From assembly GCA_905176665.1 (NCBI GenBank), contig CAJINA010000246.1:22232-86231 (forward strand): DNA of 64,000 nt. Direction: 5' to 3'. Position 1 is the stretch's first letter, and each line of letters begins with the position of its first letter. The notes under the pieces are model-generated. The model was not told the origin of the DNA. It worked only from the letters and a program-made list of their open reading frames with translations, and ran no database searches. Of this stretch, positions 1 to 8,985 are shown one piece after another. A program made the position numbers and the translations under genes. The DNA is from Olavius algarvensis Delta 4 endosymbiont. GTDB taxonomy: Bacteria; Desulfobacterota; Desulfobacteria; Desulfobacterales; CAJINA01.

Positions 1-432
1 CCGGGGCATTACGGCCCCGTCAGGCTCTTCAATACAGGTGCCCATTGCCACATCCACCACCCGCTGCCGCTCTGTTTCGATCCTGGCCACCAGGGCCGGC
101 AGGCGCCCAATGGCATGCGTCCCGAAAACCAGATCGACATACGGGGCTCTCTGCAGGATTCGGTCTCCTTCCTGCTGGGCCACGCAGCCGCCTACGCCGA
201 TGATCAGGTCAGGCCGCGCCTGTTTCAGACCGGCCACCCGTCCCAGATAACTGAAAACCTTCTGAACGGCTTTTTCCCGGATAGCGCACGTGTTCACAAT
301 AATCATGTCCGCCTTGTCCGGCGAATCCGTCAAGCGGTAGCCCATTGGATCAAGACCCTGGGCAATTTTATCGGAGTCGTAGACATTCATCTGACACCCG
401 ATAGTCTGGATGTGTAATTTTTTCAAAGACAT
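1..432 (-). CDS. miaB: MiaB, tRNA methylthiotransferase (N-terminal part, cut by window edge)
   Basis: Radical-SAM enzyme that adds the 2-methylthio group to N6-isopentenyl-A37 of tRNAs. Only the first 144 codons lie in the window; the rest, with the radical-SAM CxxxCxxC motif, is beyond base 1. The visible part is the UPF0004 domain with its three cluster-binding cysteines: IGCQMN (C13), NTCAIREKA (C49) and GGCVAQ (C83). The NTCAIREKA string is typical of MiaB rather than of RimO or MtaB. The ATG at 432 gives the usual N-terminus, MSLKKLHIQTIGCQMN. The DUF4911 gene lies just upstream on the same strand and may be co-transcribed. Confidence 0.95.
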   Translation of the reverse strand, partial: MSLKKLHIQTIGCQMNVYDSDKIAQGLDPMGYRLTDSPDKADMIIVNTCAIREKAVQKVFSYLGRVAGLKQARPDLIIGVGGCVAQQEGDRILQRAPYVDLVFGTHAIGRLPALVARIETERQRVVDVAMGTCIEEPDGAVMPR

Positions 433-453
433 TTCAATAGTTTGATTCCACCC

Positions 454-678
454 TTACCTACCAGGCTTTTTTTGCGGCTCCAGATAGACCTCCCCGGCAA
501 GATCGGCCAGCAGGGTATCGACCTCTTTCTCACAACCAGGCGGGATCCTCAACAGTACCTGTCCCAGCCCCGGGTCGACCGTGGTGAGGGCGGCTATGCC
601 CTCATGGCCCTCCAGTATGAACCGGAGGTAACCGATCTGCTGTTTGTTTACCCTGAAGTATCGCTCTTTAGACTTCAT
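454..678 (-). CDS. DUF4911 family small protein
   Basis: Small protein of 74 residues that matches the DUF4911 family as I recall it, a deltaproteobacterial family of unknown function often next to miaB. The core pattern is visible: RYFRVNKQQIGYLRFILE near the start, then GLGQVLLRIPPGCEKEVD and a short tail. It is read in the same direction as miaB, ending 22 bases before the miaB start, so the two probably form one transcript. An upstream in-frame start at 735 would add 19 residues that do not look conserved; the ATG at 678 is preferred because it begins directly at the conserved core. No catalytic residues can be named. Confidence 0.75.
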   Translation of the reverse strand: MKSKERYFRVNKQQIGYLRFILEGHEGIAALTTVDPGLGQVLLRIPPGCEKEVDTLLADLAGEVYLEPQKKPGR

Positions 679-829
679 CGCGCTCCGCTCGTCTAACCGT
701 TGCCCGGCAGTTTCCCAGTAGCCCTGGGCCGGCAAACACGTGGGCGTATTATAATCATATCGGCGTGGTTTTCAACCGATAACTCGGCTTTTTCGCAGCA
801 ACCCCTTTTCCATTGTAGAAGCCGGTTCA

Positions 830-2557
830 ATGGGGTATATGCCCTGCATGGAAAGTGATCTTGATATTCTGAAACCTGATCGCCAGTGCGTTGAAAACCT
901 CACTGCGGTGCTGCAATGCCACCCCATCCTGAGCGCGCTCCTGGTAAATCGAGATATCGTTGACCATCGGTCAGCCATCGACTTCCTGCAACCTTCTTTG
1001 GGCAACCTGCGGGATCCGCACAACCTGTGCGACATTGCGGCGGCAGTGTCCCGTATCTGTCAAGCGATCGAAAACAATGAGAAAATTTTAGTCTTTGGAG
1101 ATTACGACGTCGACGGGGTAACGGCCACTTGTCTGCTGACGGAGTTCCTTGAAGAAGTCGGTGCCATGGTTTCCTATTACATTCCCCATCGGCTTCAGGA
1201 AGGTTACAGCTTGAATCCCGGCCACGTCCAGAATGGCACCGTTGCATCTGACACGGGCTTGATTATTACCGTGGACTGTGGGGTGTCCAGCCGCCAAGCT
1301 GTCGCTGCAGCTGCCGAAGCGGGCATTGACGTCATCGTCACGGACCACCATGCGGTTACCGAGCCCCTCCCCAGTGCAGTGGCGGTGGTCAATCCCAACC
1401 GCCCGGATTGCCCATCCGGTCTGGGGGGGTTGTCGGGAGTCGGCGTGGTTTTTTATTTGATCATAGCGCTGCGCAAAGAATTGCGCGATAGACAGCACTT
1501 TGCCTCGCATCCGGAACCAAACCTCAAAAAACGTTGTGATCTCGTAGCATTGGGAACAGTTGCCGACATGGTTCCCCTGGTCGGCGAAAACCGTGTATTG
1601 ACATCCGTCGGGTTGGAGATCATCAACAGCGGGGTGCGTCCCGGGATCAGCCGTCTCATCGCGGTCAGCCACATTCAGGGCGGCCATATCGACAGCGAGG
1701 ACATCGCTTACCGGCTGGCGCCGCGCCTGAATGCGGCTGGTCGTCTTAACCATGCATCGGACGCCGTGGAACTGCTGCGGGCCGGGGATAACGCCGCGGC
1801 TGCCCGCCTGGCGGAGACACTGGACCGACTGAATACCAGGCGGCGGGAAATAGAGCAGGACACCTGCCGTTCGATCACAGATATGCTGACCCGGTCACCG
1901 GACCTGGCAGATCGGCCGGCCATCGTTCTGGCCGATGAGACTTGGCATCCGGGTATAATCGGCATTGCCGCTGCCCGGCTCGCCCGGCAATACCACCGCC
2001 CGGTATTCCTGATCAGCCTGTCCGGTGACATCGGCAAGGGTTCCGGACGCGGAATTCCCGGTGTCGACATCATCGGTTGCCTGAATGCGTGCGCCCCTGT
2101 CCTGGAGCGCTACGGGGGCCATCCCATGGCAGCTGGCATTACGGTAACAAATAGAAATATAAGAAAATTTAGGGAACTTTTTGAAGCAGCGGTTCAAAAA
2201 CAAACCGCCCGAGGCGTCCCGCCTGAGCGCCTCCGGGTGGATTGCGAACTGCGTTTATCCCAGATTCAGCCCGGCCTGATGGAACTGCTGGCCCGCCTGG
2301 CTCCTTTCGGGAAAGGAAACCCGGAACCGTTTTTTCTGGCCCGCAATGTGGCGGTGACCCATTCCAAAACGGTCGGCCGACACCACACCCGTTTGACACT
2401 CTCCCAACCGGCCGACACCCCTCACAAGACCGTAAATGCAATCTACTTCAATACCACGCAGGTTCCTGAAAAGGCCCGCCTGGTCGTATTTGCACTGCGC
2501 TGGAATCACTGGCGCGGTAAAAAGGTGATCCAGGCCGTCATTCAGTCCATGGTGTGA
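830..2557 (+). CDS. recJ: RecJ, single-stranded-DNA-specific 5'-3' exonuclease
   Basis: Exonuclease that degrades single-stranded DNA 5' to 3' in recombinational and mismatch repair. It is a DHH/DHHA1 phosphoesterase of 575 residues, normal for RecJ. Visible motifs: DYDVDG at residues 91-96 (metal-binding motif I), the DHH triad at 172-174, a glycine-rich LGGLSGVGVVF segment, LGTVADMVPL, and the DHHA1 glycine motif RYGGHPMAAG towards the C-terminus, followed by the oligonucleotide-binding domain. Alternative starts lie at 839 and 848 and no strong ribosome-binding site separates them. It faces the deacetylase gene convergently with a 15-base gap. Confidence 0.95.
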   Translation: MGYMPCMESDLDILKPDRQCVENLTAVLQCHPILSALLVNRDIVDHRSAIDFLQPSLGNLRDPHNLCDIAAAVSRICQAIENNEKILVFGDYDVDGVTATCLLTEFLEEVGAMVSYYIPHRLQEGYSLNPGHVQNGTVASDTGLIITVDCGVSSRQAVAAAAEAGIDVIVTDHHAVTEPLPSAVAVVNPNRPDCPSGLGGLSGVGVVFYLIIALRKELRDRQHFASHPEPNLKKRCDLVALGTVADMVPLVGENRVLTSVGLEIINSGVRPGISRLIAVSHIQGGHIDSEDIAYRLAPRLNAAGRLNHASDAVELLRAGDNAAAARLAETLDRLNTRRREIEQDTCRSITDMLTRSPDLADRPAIVLADETWHPGIIGIAAARLARQYHRPVFLISLSGDIGKGSGRGIPGVDIIGCLNACAPVLERYGGHPMAAGITVTNRNIRKFRELFEAAVQKQTARGVPPERLRVDCELRLSQIQPGLMELLARLAPFGKGNPEPFFLARNVAVTHSKTVGRHHTRLTLSQPADTPHKTVNAIYFNTTQVPEKARLVVFALRWNHWRGKKVIQAVIQSMV

Positions 2558-2572
2558 GCGCGGAAATCAACA

Positions 2573-3349
2573 TTAGAGCAGGTTGGAGATGGAAACGAAT
2601 TGCACGCTGTCCTTTTTTATCCTCTCGTTGAAAATCTCCAGGGCAGCTACCGTTTCCGGGAATGGGTGGCCGATCGCAACGGCTTGGCCGGTTTGCAGGG
2701 CCCGACGTTGCAATCTATCTAATTGCAGAAGAATGCTCTGTATTGTCAGGCAGTTGTCCAGGAAGATATTTCTTCGTACAGTCGTGATGCCAAGCCGATT
2801 GGCTGTTGCGTAGCCCGCTGAACGGTGGGTGGTCAGGCTATCGACGAAAAACAGGGCTCTTGATTTGACCACTCCCAGGGCCTGCTCCATCTTGGCAGGG
2901 TCGGCGGTGAATTTCGAGCCCATGTGATTGTTTACACCGGTCACATGTGGAATCGCAGCGATGTTGCGATCAATCTCAGCCACAATTGCCTGCCGCGGAT
3001 AGTCCGTATAAAGGGCTCCTGGGCCGGGGTTGGAGCGCCTATCGACCGGTTCCATAGGTTGATGCAGCATAATTTCATGCCCGGCGGCATGCAGTGCTTC
3101 AGCAAGTTCACGCGTATAGGTGACGCGCGGCAGGATTGAAAATGTGAGCGGAATTTCGAGGGGTAGAAAACTGTGCGCGCGGGACCGGCTAAACCCGATA
3201 TCGTCTATAATGACTGCAATTCTTACCAAGTTCGGCCTGTCTCCGGCCTGCCTTGCAGCTGCTGCAGCGAATGCCGGCCCGGAACCTGTAAACGCCAATC
3301 CCGATACCAACGAGGTTGTAAACTGCATTAAAAACTGTCGTCTGTTCAT
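2573..3349 (-). CDS. Divergent polysaccharide deacetylase family protein (YibQ/DUF610-like)
   Basis: Secreted protein of 258 residues of the divergent polysaccharide deacetylase (YibQ) family, which has an NodB-like barrel; its substrate is generally not known. The N-terminus NRRQFLMQF followed by a hydrophobic stretch and an AFAAAAA cleavage region resembles a Tat signal peptide. Family motifs are IAVIIDDIGFS, LTFSILP, GHEIMLHQPMEP, GVNNHMGSKFT and FFVDSLTT, then a C-terminal GQAVAIGHPFPET. It lies alone between recJ (convergent) and the promoter region of the next plus-strand gene. The family assignment is firm and the biochemical role is not. Confidence 0.85.
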   Translation of the reverse strand: MNRRQFLMQFTTSLVSGLAFTGSGPAFAAAAARQAGDRPNLVRIAVIIDDIGFSRSRAHSFLPLEIPLTFSILPRVTYTRELAEALHAAGHEIMLHQPMEPVDRRSNPGPGALYTDYPRQAIVAEIDRNIAAIPHVTGVNNHMGSKFTADPAKMEQALGVVKSRALFFVDSLTTHRSAGYATANRLGITTVRRNIFLDNCLTIQSILLQLDRLQRRALQTGQAVAIGHPFPETVAALEIFNERIKKDSVQFVSISNLL

Positions 3350-3397
3350 GTATGTTTGCCGGTGAGACTGCCATTAAATTGAAGTTGACTTATGAAT

Positions 3398-3409
3398 ACA
3401 ATATATTGT
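3398..3409. promoter_or_regulatory. 12-base perfect palindrome in intergenic region
   Basis: ACAATATATTGT is a perfect palindrome in the divergent gap between the deacetylase gene (minus) and the 140-residue gene (plus). It could be an operator, but short AT-rich palindromes also occur by chance, so this is only a position to note. Confidence 0.2.
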
Positions 3410-3472
3410 GTCAGGCAGTCAAGTGAATACAACATACAGTCTTTTTTTTTCATCTGCGGATTCACATTTTGC

Positions 3473-3501
3473 TTGCAATAAGTAACACTTGCTTTTATTA
3501 T
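3473..3501 (+). promoter_or_regulatory. Sigma-70-type promoter for the 140-residue protein gene
   Basis: TTGCAA, 17 bases, then TATTAT: five of six matches at the -10 and a good -35 with ideal spacing. It lies about 50 bases before the ATG at 3552 and is followed by a GAGAGGA Shine-Dalgarno-like sequence, so it probably drives this gene alone. Confidence 0.5.
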
Positions 3502-3551
3502 AGCGCCCAAACCGTTTACATGCGGCCGTTTTTATTGAGAGGACTACCATC

Positions 3552-3974
3552 ATGGCTAAAGTATTCAGACCGAGTTCCCGAGAATCGAGAATACTGTCCA
3601 AAATTGAATCACAAAAAGAGTATGCCCGACGCAAGGCCCTGGGTGGTATTCGCGACTGCCTGGAACCGTTGGCCAACAACATCAGTTCAAAACTTGTGGA
3701 AAGTGAACTTGTCGAAACTACAAGCAAAAACGCTCTTGAAGAGCAAATCACAAGTTGTCTGGAAACCCTCAGCCATGCGGATGATTTTGATATTGACTAC
3801 AAAAATGCCCCTTTCAGGGCTCTGGTACCCCATCCCAGCGTCATCAGTCTCTACGTCACGGCGTATGTGATTGAGACCTTGATCAATCACAAGGCCGTGG
3901 TTGACATATTCGGTTCCGATGAGGAAATTTATCACTGTATCAACCAACAGGTCGTGAAGCACCTGCCTGTCTGA
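3552..3974 (+). CDS. Hypothetical protein, 140 aa, soluble, mostly helical
   Basis: I do not recognise a family. The protein has 140 residues, no signal peptide and no membrane segment. The N-terminal 40 residues are basic (RPSSRESRILSKIESQKEY, then ARRKALGG); the rest looks helical and acidic, with a central SSKLVESELVETTSKNAL segment and a hydrophobic VPHPSVISLYVTAYVIETL segment near the C-terminus. It begins after a GAGAGGA ribosome-binding sequence and has its own plausible promoter at 3473-3501. It is followed by a 165-base gap and then tex, which has its own ribosome-binding site. Base composition does not stand out from neighbours. Confidence 0.7.
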   Translation: MAKVFRPSSRESRILSKIESQKEYARRKALGGIRDCLEPLANNISSKLVESELVETTSKNALEEQITSCLETLSHADDFDIDYKNAPFRALVPHPSVISLYVTAYVIETLINHKAVVDIFGSDEEIYHCINQQVVKHLPV

Positions 3975-4139
3975 TCGCATCGACATCAGACTGCCTGAAC
4001 CGATTCCCACGTTGCATCCTATCAGGCACCCGCGCCGTCCCGATGCCCCTGTCCAAGCAATATTCCAGCAGGATCGAATACTTATATTGGAAACCACCCC
4101 CCAGAAATTTAGAAATTCTGTTCAAAAGGAGACAACTGC

Positions 4140-6350
4140 ATGACCCGGGAACACCATGAGAACGTAGCGGAACTGTTAAACCTGCGCAAAGGCCAGGTGG
4201 GGGCCACGGCCGAGCTCCTGGATGATGGCGCGACCATCCCCTTTATAGCCCGTTACCGCAAGGAAGCCACCGGCAGTCTGGATGAAGTAGCCCTTACTGC
4301 CATCCGCGACCACCTGAAACTGCTAAAAGACCTGGATACCCGCAAAAAAGCGGTCCTGAAATCGCTGGATCAAAACGGACATCTGACCAGGGAATTGCAG
4401 CAACAGATTCTGGCCGCGGAATCCATGGCCCGGATAGAGGATATCTACCTGCCCTTTCGGCCCAAGCGACGCACCCGGGCCAGCCAGGCCAGGCAGAAGG
4501 GCCTGGCCCCTCTCGCTGAGGTGCTTATGCAGCAAACCGGCCGCGACCCGCTGAATACGGCGGTCGAGTATGTCGATCCGGAAAAGGACGTGGAGACTGT
4601 CGATGAGGCTCTGGCCGGTGCCCGGGACATCATCGCCGAAATGGTCAACGAAGATTCCCATGCCAGAGATCGACTCCGCCAGCTGTATCGCGCCCGCAGC
4701 GAATTTGTTTCCACGGTGGCTAAAGAACAGGAGGAATCCGGAAACAAGTATCGGGATTATTTCAATTATCGAGAAATGGCCTCCCAGGCGCCGTCGCACC
4801 GCATCCTGGCTATGCGCCGGGGCGAAAAAGAAGGCTTTTTGAATCTGACCATCGCCCCGTCGGAGTCAGAAGCGCTGGCCATTTTGGAAGAATTGTTCAT
4901 AACCGGCCACGGTGCGGACGCTGAGCAGGTAGCGCTGGCGGTTTGTGACGGCTATCGGCGCTTGCTGGCCCGCTCGATGGAGACGGAAATGCGGTTATTC
5001 ACCAAAGAGCAGGCTGATCGTGAAGCCATCCGGGTCTTTGCCGACAACCTGCGGCAGCTCCTGCTCGCCGCCCCCCTCGGTCCCAAGCGCATCCTGAGCC
5101 TGGACCCGGGCTTTCGAACCGGATGCAAATTGGTCTGTTTGGACCGCCAGGGCAAGCTGCTGCACCACGAAACGATATATCCGCATTCATCGACCCAAAA
5201 AGCGGCCGCTGCACGGCAAAAAATCCCCCAATTGTGCCACCGTTTTGCCATCGAAGCGATTGCGGTGGGTAACGGAACGGCGGGAAAAGAAACGGAAGCC
5301 TTCTTGCGAGCCCTTTCCTGGAAGCCGTCCCTGCCCATTGTTATGGTAAATGAGAGCGGCGCCTCCATTTATTCAGCTTCCCCGGCCGCCCGGGAGGAAT
5401 TTCCGGACCTGGATCTGACGGTCCGAGGGGCGATTTCCATAGCCCGGCGGCTGATGGATCCTCTGGCTGAGCTGGTCAAAATCGACCCTAAATCTATCGG
5501 CGTGGGACAGTATCAACACGATGTGGACCAGGGCGCCTTAAAGCAGGCCCTGGATGACACCGTCGCCAGCTGTGTCAATGCCGTCGGTGTCGATGTAAAC
5601 CGGGCCAGCCCGCAATTGTTAACCTATGTATCCGGCATCGGGCCGCAAATTGCAGGAAACATTGTTGATTTTCGTAATGAAAATGGACCTTTCCGTAAAA
5701 GAACCATGCTTCGGCAAGTCTCCCGCCTGGGTCCGAAAGCCTTTCAGCAAGCAGCCGGATTTCTGAGAATTCAAAACGGGGACAATCCGTTGGATGCCAG
5801 CGCTGTTCATCCGGAAAGCTATCCGATCGTGGCCCGAATGGCCCGCGATCTGGCCTGCACCCCCGACCGGTTGATGGCGGACGCCCGGCTGCGCCAATCA
5901 ATTGAGGTCGAACGCTACCTAACGCCGGATGTCGGCCTGCCGACCCTCGTGGATATCCTGGCCGAGTTGGATAAGCCGGGCCGGGATCCCCGACAGGAAT
6001 TTGAACTATTTGCTTTTGCCGAAGGAATTGATACACTTGACGACTTGGAACCGGGCATGCGGCTGCCCGGGGTGGTTACCAATGTCACCGCTTTCGGTGC
6101 CTTTGTCGACATTGGTGTTCATCAGGATGGTCTCGTGCACATCAGCCAGATGGCCGATCATTTTGTGAAAGATCCGGCGGATATCGTCAAGGTACAACAA
6201 CGGGTCGATGTCACTGTGTTGGAAGTAGACCCAGGCAGATCCCGGATATCACTTTCCCTGAAGGCATCTGCGGCTGCTCCGGACCGAAAAAAGCGCCCCC
6301 AAAGGGGCCGCGTCCCTAAAAAAAAGGCCGCCGGGGGAGCACCTCAATAA
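4140..6350 (+). CDS. tex: Tex, S1-domain RNA-binding transcription accessory protein
   Basis: Nucleic-acid-binding protein of the Tex/Spt6 family, linked to transcription and RNA metabolism. The length of 736 residues is close to the family norm. Order of domains: N-terminal helical Tex_N (DDGATIPFIARYRKEATG), a YqgF/RNase-H-like fold (ILSLDPGFRTGCKLVCLD and the following strands), helix-hairpin-helix repeats (NAVGVDVNRAS, YVSGIGPQIAGNIV), and a C-terminal S1 domain from about residue 640 (PGVVTNVTAFGAFVDIGVHQ). The tail is lysine- and arginine-rich. The start follows AAAGGAGACAACTGC, a strong ribosome-binding site, at the right distance. Confidence 0.96.
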   Translation: MTREHHENVAELLNLRKGQVGATAELLDDGATIPFIARYRKEATGSLDEVALTAIRDHLKLLKDLDTRKKAVLKSLDQNGHLTRELQQQILAAESMARIEDIYLPFRPKRRTRASQARQKGLAPLAEVLMQQTGRDPLNTAVEYVDPEKDVETVDEALAGARDIIAEMVNEDSHARDRLRQLYRARSEFVSTVAKEQEESGNKYRDYFNYREMASQAPSHRILAMRRGEKEGFLNLTIAPSESEALAILEELFITGHGADAEQVALAVCDGYRRLLARSMETEMRLFTKEQADREAIRVFADNLRQLLLAAPLGPKRILSLDPGFRTGCKLVCLDRQGKLLHHETIYPHSSTQKAAAARQKIPQLCHRFAIEAIAVGNGTAGKETEAFLRALSWKPSLPIVMVNESGASIYSASPAAREEFPDLDLTVRGAISIARRLMDPLAELVKIDPKSIGVGQYQHDVDQGALKQALDDTVASCVNAVGVDVNRASPQLLTYVSGIGPQIAGNIVDFRNENGPFRKRTMLRQVSRLGPKAFQQAAGFLRIQNGDNPLDASAVHPESYPIVARMARDLACTPDRLMADARLRQSIEVERYLTPDVGLPTLVDILAELDKPGRDPRQEFELFAFAEGIDTLDDLEPGMRLPGVVTNVTAFGAFVDIGVHQDGLVHISQMADHFVKDPADIVKVQQRVDVTVLEVDPGRSRISLSLKASAAAPDRKKRPQRGRVPKKKAAGGAPQ

Positions 6351-6432
6351 CCAGCGACACCCTTCAATGATGCCTTTGCCGGATTAGGGACTTAAAAAAC
6401 CGACCGTTAGTCACACCAAAGGGAGACCTGTC

Positions 6433-6879
6433 TTGAAAGCAGTCATTCAACGGGTAAGCAGCGGTTCCGTATCCGTTGCCGGTGACGTCACCGGCCGTAT
6501 CCAGCAGGGATTTGTCGTCCTATTGGGGGTAGCGACCGGGGATGAACGTGAGGACGCCGACTATCTGGCTGAAAAGATATCCAATTTGCGTGTATTCGAA
6601 GACGCGGATAAAAAGATGAACCTTTCCATCCGCGACGTGCACGGCAGCATGCTGGTCATTTCGCAATTTACGCTATTGGCTGACTGCCGCAAAGGAAGGC
6701 GGCCCTCTTTTGGGTCAGCCGCCCGGCCGGAGGCAGCCAACAATTTATATGCCTATTTCGTGCAGCAAGTCCGCGATAGGCAGATTCCGGTTGAAACCGG
6801 CCGCTTTGGCGCTTATATGGCGGTATCGATCGAAAACGACGGGCCGGTGACGATCATTCTCAACAGCCGGGATAAATAG
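6433..6879 (+). CDS. dtd: D-aminoacyl-tRNA deacylase (Dtd)
   Basis: Homodimeric proof-reading enzyme that hydrolyses D-amino acids from tRNAs. The 148 residues are full length. Signature motifs are present: MKAVIQRVSSGSV at the N-terminus, the SQFTLLADCRKGRRPSF active-site motif with S77-Q78, and the C-terminal Gly-cisPro motif DGPVTI at G137-P138. Translation starts at TTG 6433; GGGAG lies 6-10 bases upstream, and this start gives exactly the canonical N-terminus. It ends in TAG. It sits between tex and the carboxypeptidase gene, all in one direction, with short gaps. Confidence 0.97.
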   Translation: MKAVIQRVSSGSVSVAGDVTGRIQQGFVVLLGVATGDEREDADYLAEKISNLRVFEDADKKMNLSIRDVHGSMLVISQFTLLADCRKGRRPSFGSAARPEAANNLYAYFVQQVRDRQIPVETGRFGAYMAVSIENDGPVTIILNSRDK

Positions 6880-6911
6880 CATCCCGCAGACCGACTGCGC
6901 AAAGGATTCTA

Positions 6912-8183
6912 TTGGTGGGTACCTGCTCAGCATATGCAGCCGTGCTCTTAACACTTGCCGGGCGTAGGACCTGCGGCCTGGTCCTGTGCTGCGCTCTGGC
7001 GCTGGGCTGTCTGTCCGCAGAACTGCAGGCCGCCGGCCAAGAGCGGGTCCTGCGCTTGATTGGAGCCCAGGATGCCCTGGTCCTGGCCGGTCCCGATGAC
7101 ACTATTCTTTTACAAAAAAACGCGGATACACCGCTCATTCCAGCGTCTACCCTCAAATTGGTGAGCGCCCTGGCGGTGATGGACGCCCTGGGTCGCGACC
7201 ACCGGTTCGAGACGCACTTTTACACCTCGACAAGTGATGCGGTTACCATCAAGGGCTTCGGTGATCCACTGCTTGTTTCGGAAATCGTAGCGGACATGGC
7301 GGCCGCCTTTCACGCGGCGACGCAACACAGCAATATACGGATCCGGCGCCTGTATGTGGATGATACTTATTTCAAAAAACCGATAAAAATCCCCGGCACG
7401 ACGCCCTCAACCCAGCCCTATGACGCCCCGCCCGGGGCATTTTGCGTGAATTTCAATACGGTGAACTACCGGATCGTCGATGGCAACATTCACAGCGCGG
7501 AACCACAGACGCCGCTGCTCCCCTTTGCCGCGCAAATGATCCGTCGGAATCATTCCGGAACCGGCGATCGGATTGTTCTCTCCCACGATAAGGATGCCAT
7601 TGCCCTTTACGCGGCCCGGTTGTGCGCCCATTTTCTGACCCGCACCAATTCACCGGTGGTTGAGCAGGTCGGATTACGGCCCGTGGACCCGGCGGCCGAT
7701 ACCCGTCTCCTGGTGTATCGCTCCCCTCTGCGTTTGACCGATCTTGTTCAAAAAATGATGGCGTATTCCAACAACTTCATTGCGAACCAGATGGTCATTG
7801 CGGCAGGTGCCAACCGGTACGGCCCGCCCGGCACGTTGGCCAAAGGTGTCCGCATGCTCAAAGCGTATTGCCGACAAACATTGGACCTGCAACATTTTAC
7901 CATTGTGGAAGGATCGGGAATTGCACGCCAGAACCGCATGACAGCCCGGTCGCTGCTGCGGGTACTGACGACATTCGAACCCCATCGCAACCTGCTGCGC
8001 AACCAGAAAGATGAATATTTCAAAACCGGCACCCTTACGGGAGTCAGCTCGCGGGTGGGATACCTCCGCCGGCCAGCCGGTGGTTTTTACCGTTTCGTAA
8101 TTATGATGAATACGCCAGGCCGGTCGGCGGTCCGTGTCAAACGAGCGCTTGGGGACTATCTAAAGGAAAATCATTTCCCTTAG
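6912..8183 (+). CDS. dacB: D-alanyl-D-alanine carboxypeptidase/endopeptidase, PBP4 type (peptidase S13)
   Basis: Periplasmic low-molecular-weight penicillin-binding protein that trims or cleaves peptidoglycan cross-links. All three serine-peptidase motifs are present in the translation from 6912: S79-T-L-K82 (in PASTLKLVSAL), S286-N-N (in AYSNNFIANQ) and K371-T-G (in FKTGTLTGVSS). The first 40 residues form a signal peptide ending near SAELQA. The proposed TTG start has AAAGGA five bases upstream. At 423 residues it is slightly shorter than E. coli DacB. Its last 47 bases overlap the convergent folE2 gene. Confidence 0.88.
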   Translation: MVGTCSAYAAVLLTLAGRRTCGLVLCCALALGCLSAELQAAGQERVLRLIGAQDALVLAGPDDTILLQKNADTPLIPASTLKLVSALAVMDALGRDHRFETHFYTSTSDAVTIKGFGDPLLVSEIVADMAAAFHAATQHSNIRIRRLYVDDTYFKKPIKIPGTTPSTQPYDAPPGAFCVNFNTVNYRIVDGNIHSAEPQTPLLPFAAQMIRRNHSGTGDRIVLSHDKDAIALYAARLCAHFLTRTNSPVVEQVGLRPVDPAADTRLLVYRSPLRLTDLVQKMMAYSNNFIANQMVIAAGANRYGPPGTLAKGVRMLKAYCRQTLDLQHFTIVEGSGIARQNRMTARSLLRVLTTFEPHRNLLRNQKDEYFKTGTLTGVSSRVGYLRRPAGGFYRFVIMMNTPGRSAVRVKRALGDYLKENHFP

Positions 8184-8949
8184 AATTCATGATGTGAGCG
8201 TAGGCGCTGTGGTTGTGGATGGATTCAAAATTCTCGGCACTAACCGAAAACCAGGTGATGTTATCGTCCTTGTTTAATTTCTCGGCAATGTCGCGGACCA
8301 CATCCTCAACAAACTTCGGATTTTCGTATCCCTTTTCCGTGACATATTTCTCGTCCACCCGTTTGAGGACTGAAAACACCTCGCAGGACGCCGTCGATTC
8401 AACCAGCTCGATCATGTCCTCCATCCAGATAAATTTCTTGAAACGGGTGCTCAGGTGCACTTCCCCCCTCTGGTTGTGGGCCCCGGCATCACTGATTTCC
8501 TTTGAGCAGGGGCAAACCGAAGAGATGGGCACCACCACCTCGGAGATCAGATCGACCTTGTGGTCGGGGCCGCTGGAACCGGAAATCCGGCAAGTGTAAT
8601 CCAGCAAACCCGGCGCTTTGGACATGGGGGCGGCTTTCTCGATGAAATAGGGAAAGGAAACTTCGATATGGGCCGAGGCCGCATTGAGGTGTTTTTTCAT
8701 CTGACCGAGCACATCCGCAATGCCCTGCAGTGATATTTCCGGGCGCAGGAGGTGCAGGATTTCGACGAAGCGACTCATGTGGGTGCCCTTGTATTCATGG
8801 GGCAGATCGACATACATATTGATGGTGGCGACCGTGTTTTGCACCTCGTTTTTCCTGTCAAGAACCGTAATGGGATAGCGCAGGTTCTTGATGCCGACCT
8901 TGTCAATGGGAATATTTCTAAAATCCCTCTGATTTTGTATGTCTTTCAT
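8137..8949 (-). CDS. folE2: GTP cyclohydrolase IB (FolE2)
   Basis: Catalyses GTP to 7,8-dihydroneopterin triphosphate, the entry step of folate or queuosine synthesis, using a metal-dependent fold distinct from FolE. Recognised by DFRNIPIDKVGIKNLRYPI at the N-terminus, the TCRISGSSG segment, the conserved VVPISSVCPCSKEISDAGAH metal-site region and HNQRGEVHLSTRF. The ATG at 8949 gives the usual MKDIQNQRD start and 270 residues; an upstream start at 8982 adds 11 residues and overlaps the ttcA end. It is last in a likely rpoZ-ttcA-folE2 operon and overlaps the 3' end of the carboxypeptidase gene on the other strand. Confidence 0.95.
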   Translation of the reverse strand: MKDIQNQRDFRNIPIDKVGIKNLRYPITVLDRKNEVQNTVATINMYVDLPHEYKGTHMSRFVEILHLLRPEISLQGIADVLGQMKKHLNAASAHIEVSFPYFIEKAAPMSKAPGLLDYTCRISGSSGPDHKVDLISEVVVPISSVCPCSKEISDAGAHNQRGEVHLSTRFKKFIWMEDMIELVESTASCEVFSVLKRVDEKYVTEKGYENPKFVEDVVRDIAEKLNKDDNITWFSVSAENFESIHNHSAYAHIMNSKGNDFPLDSPQALV

Positions 8950-8985
8950 GGGAATCAATACTCTTAAAGCTTGGCTTCGCATACC

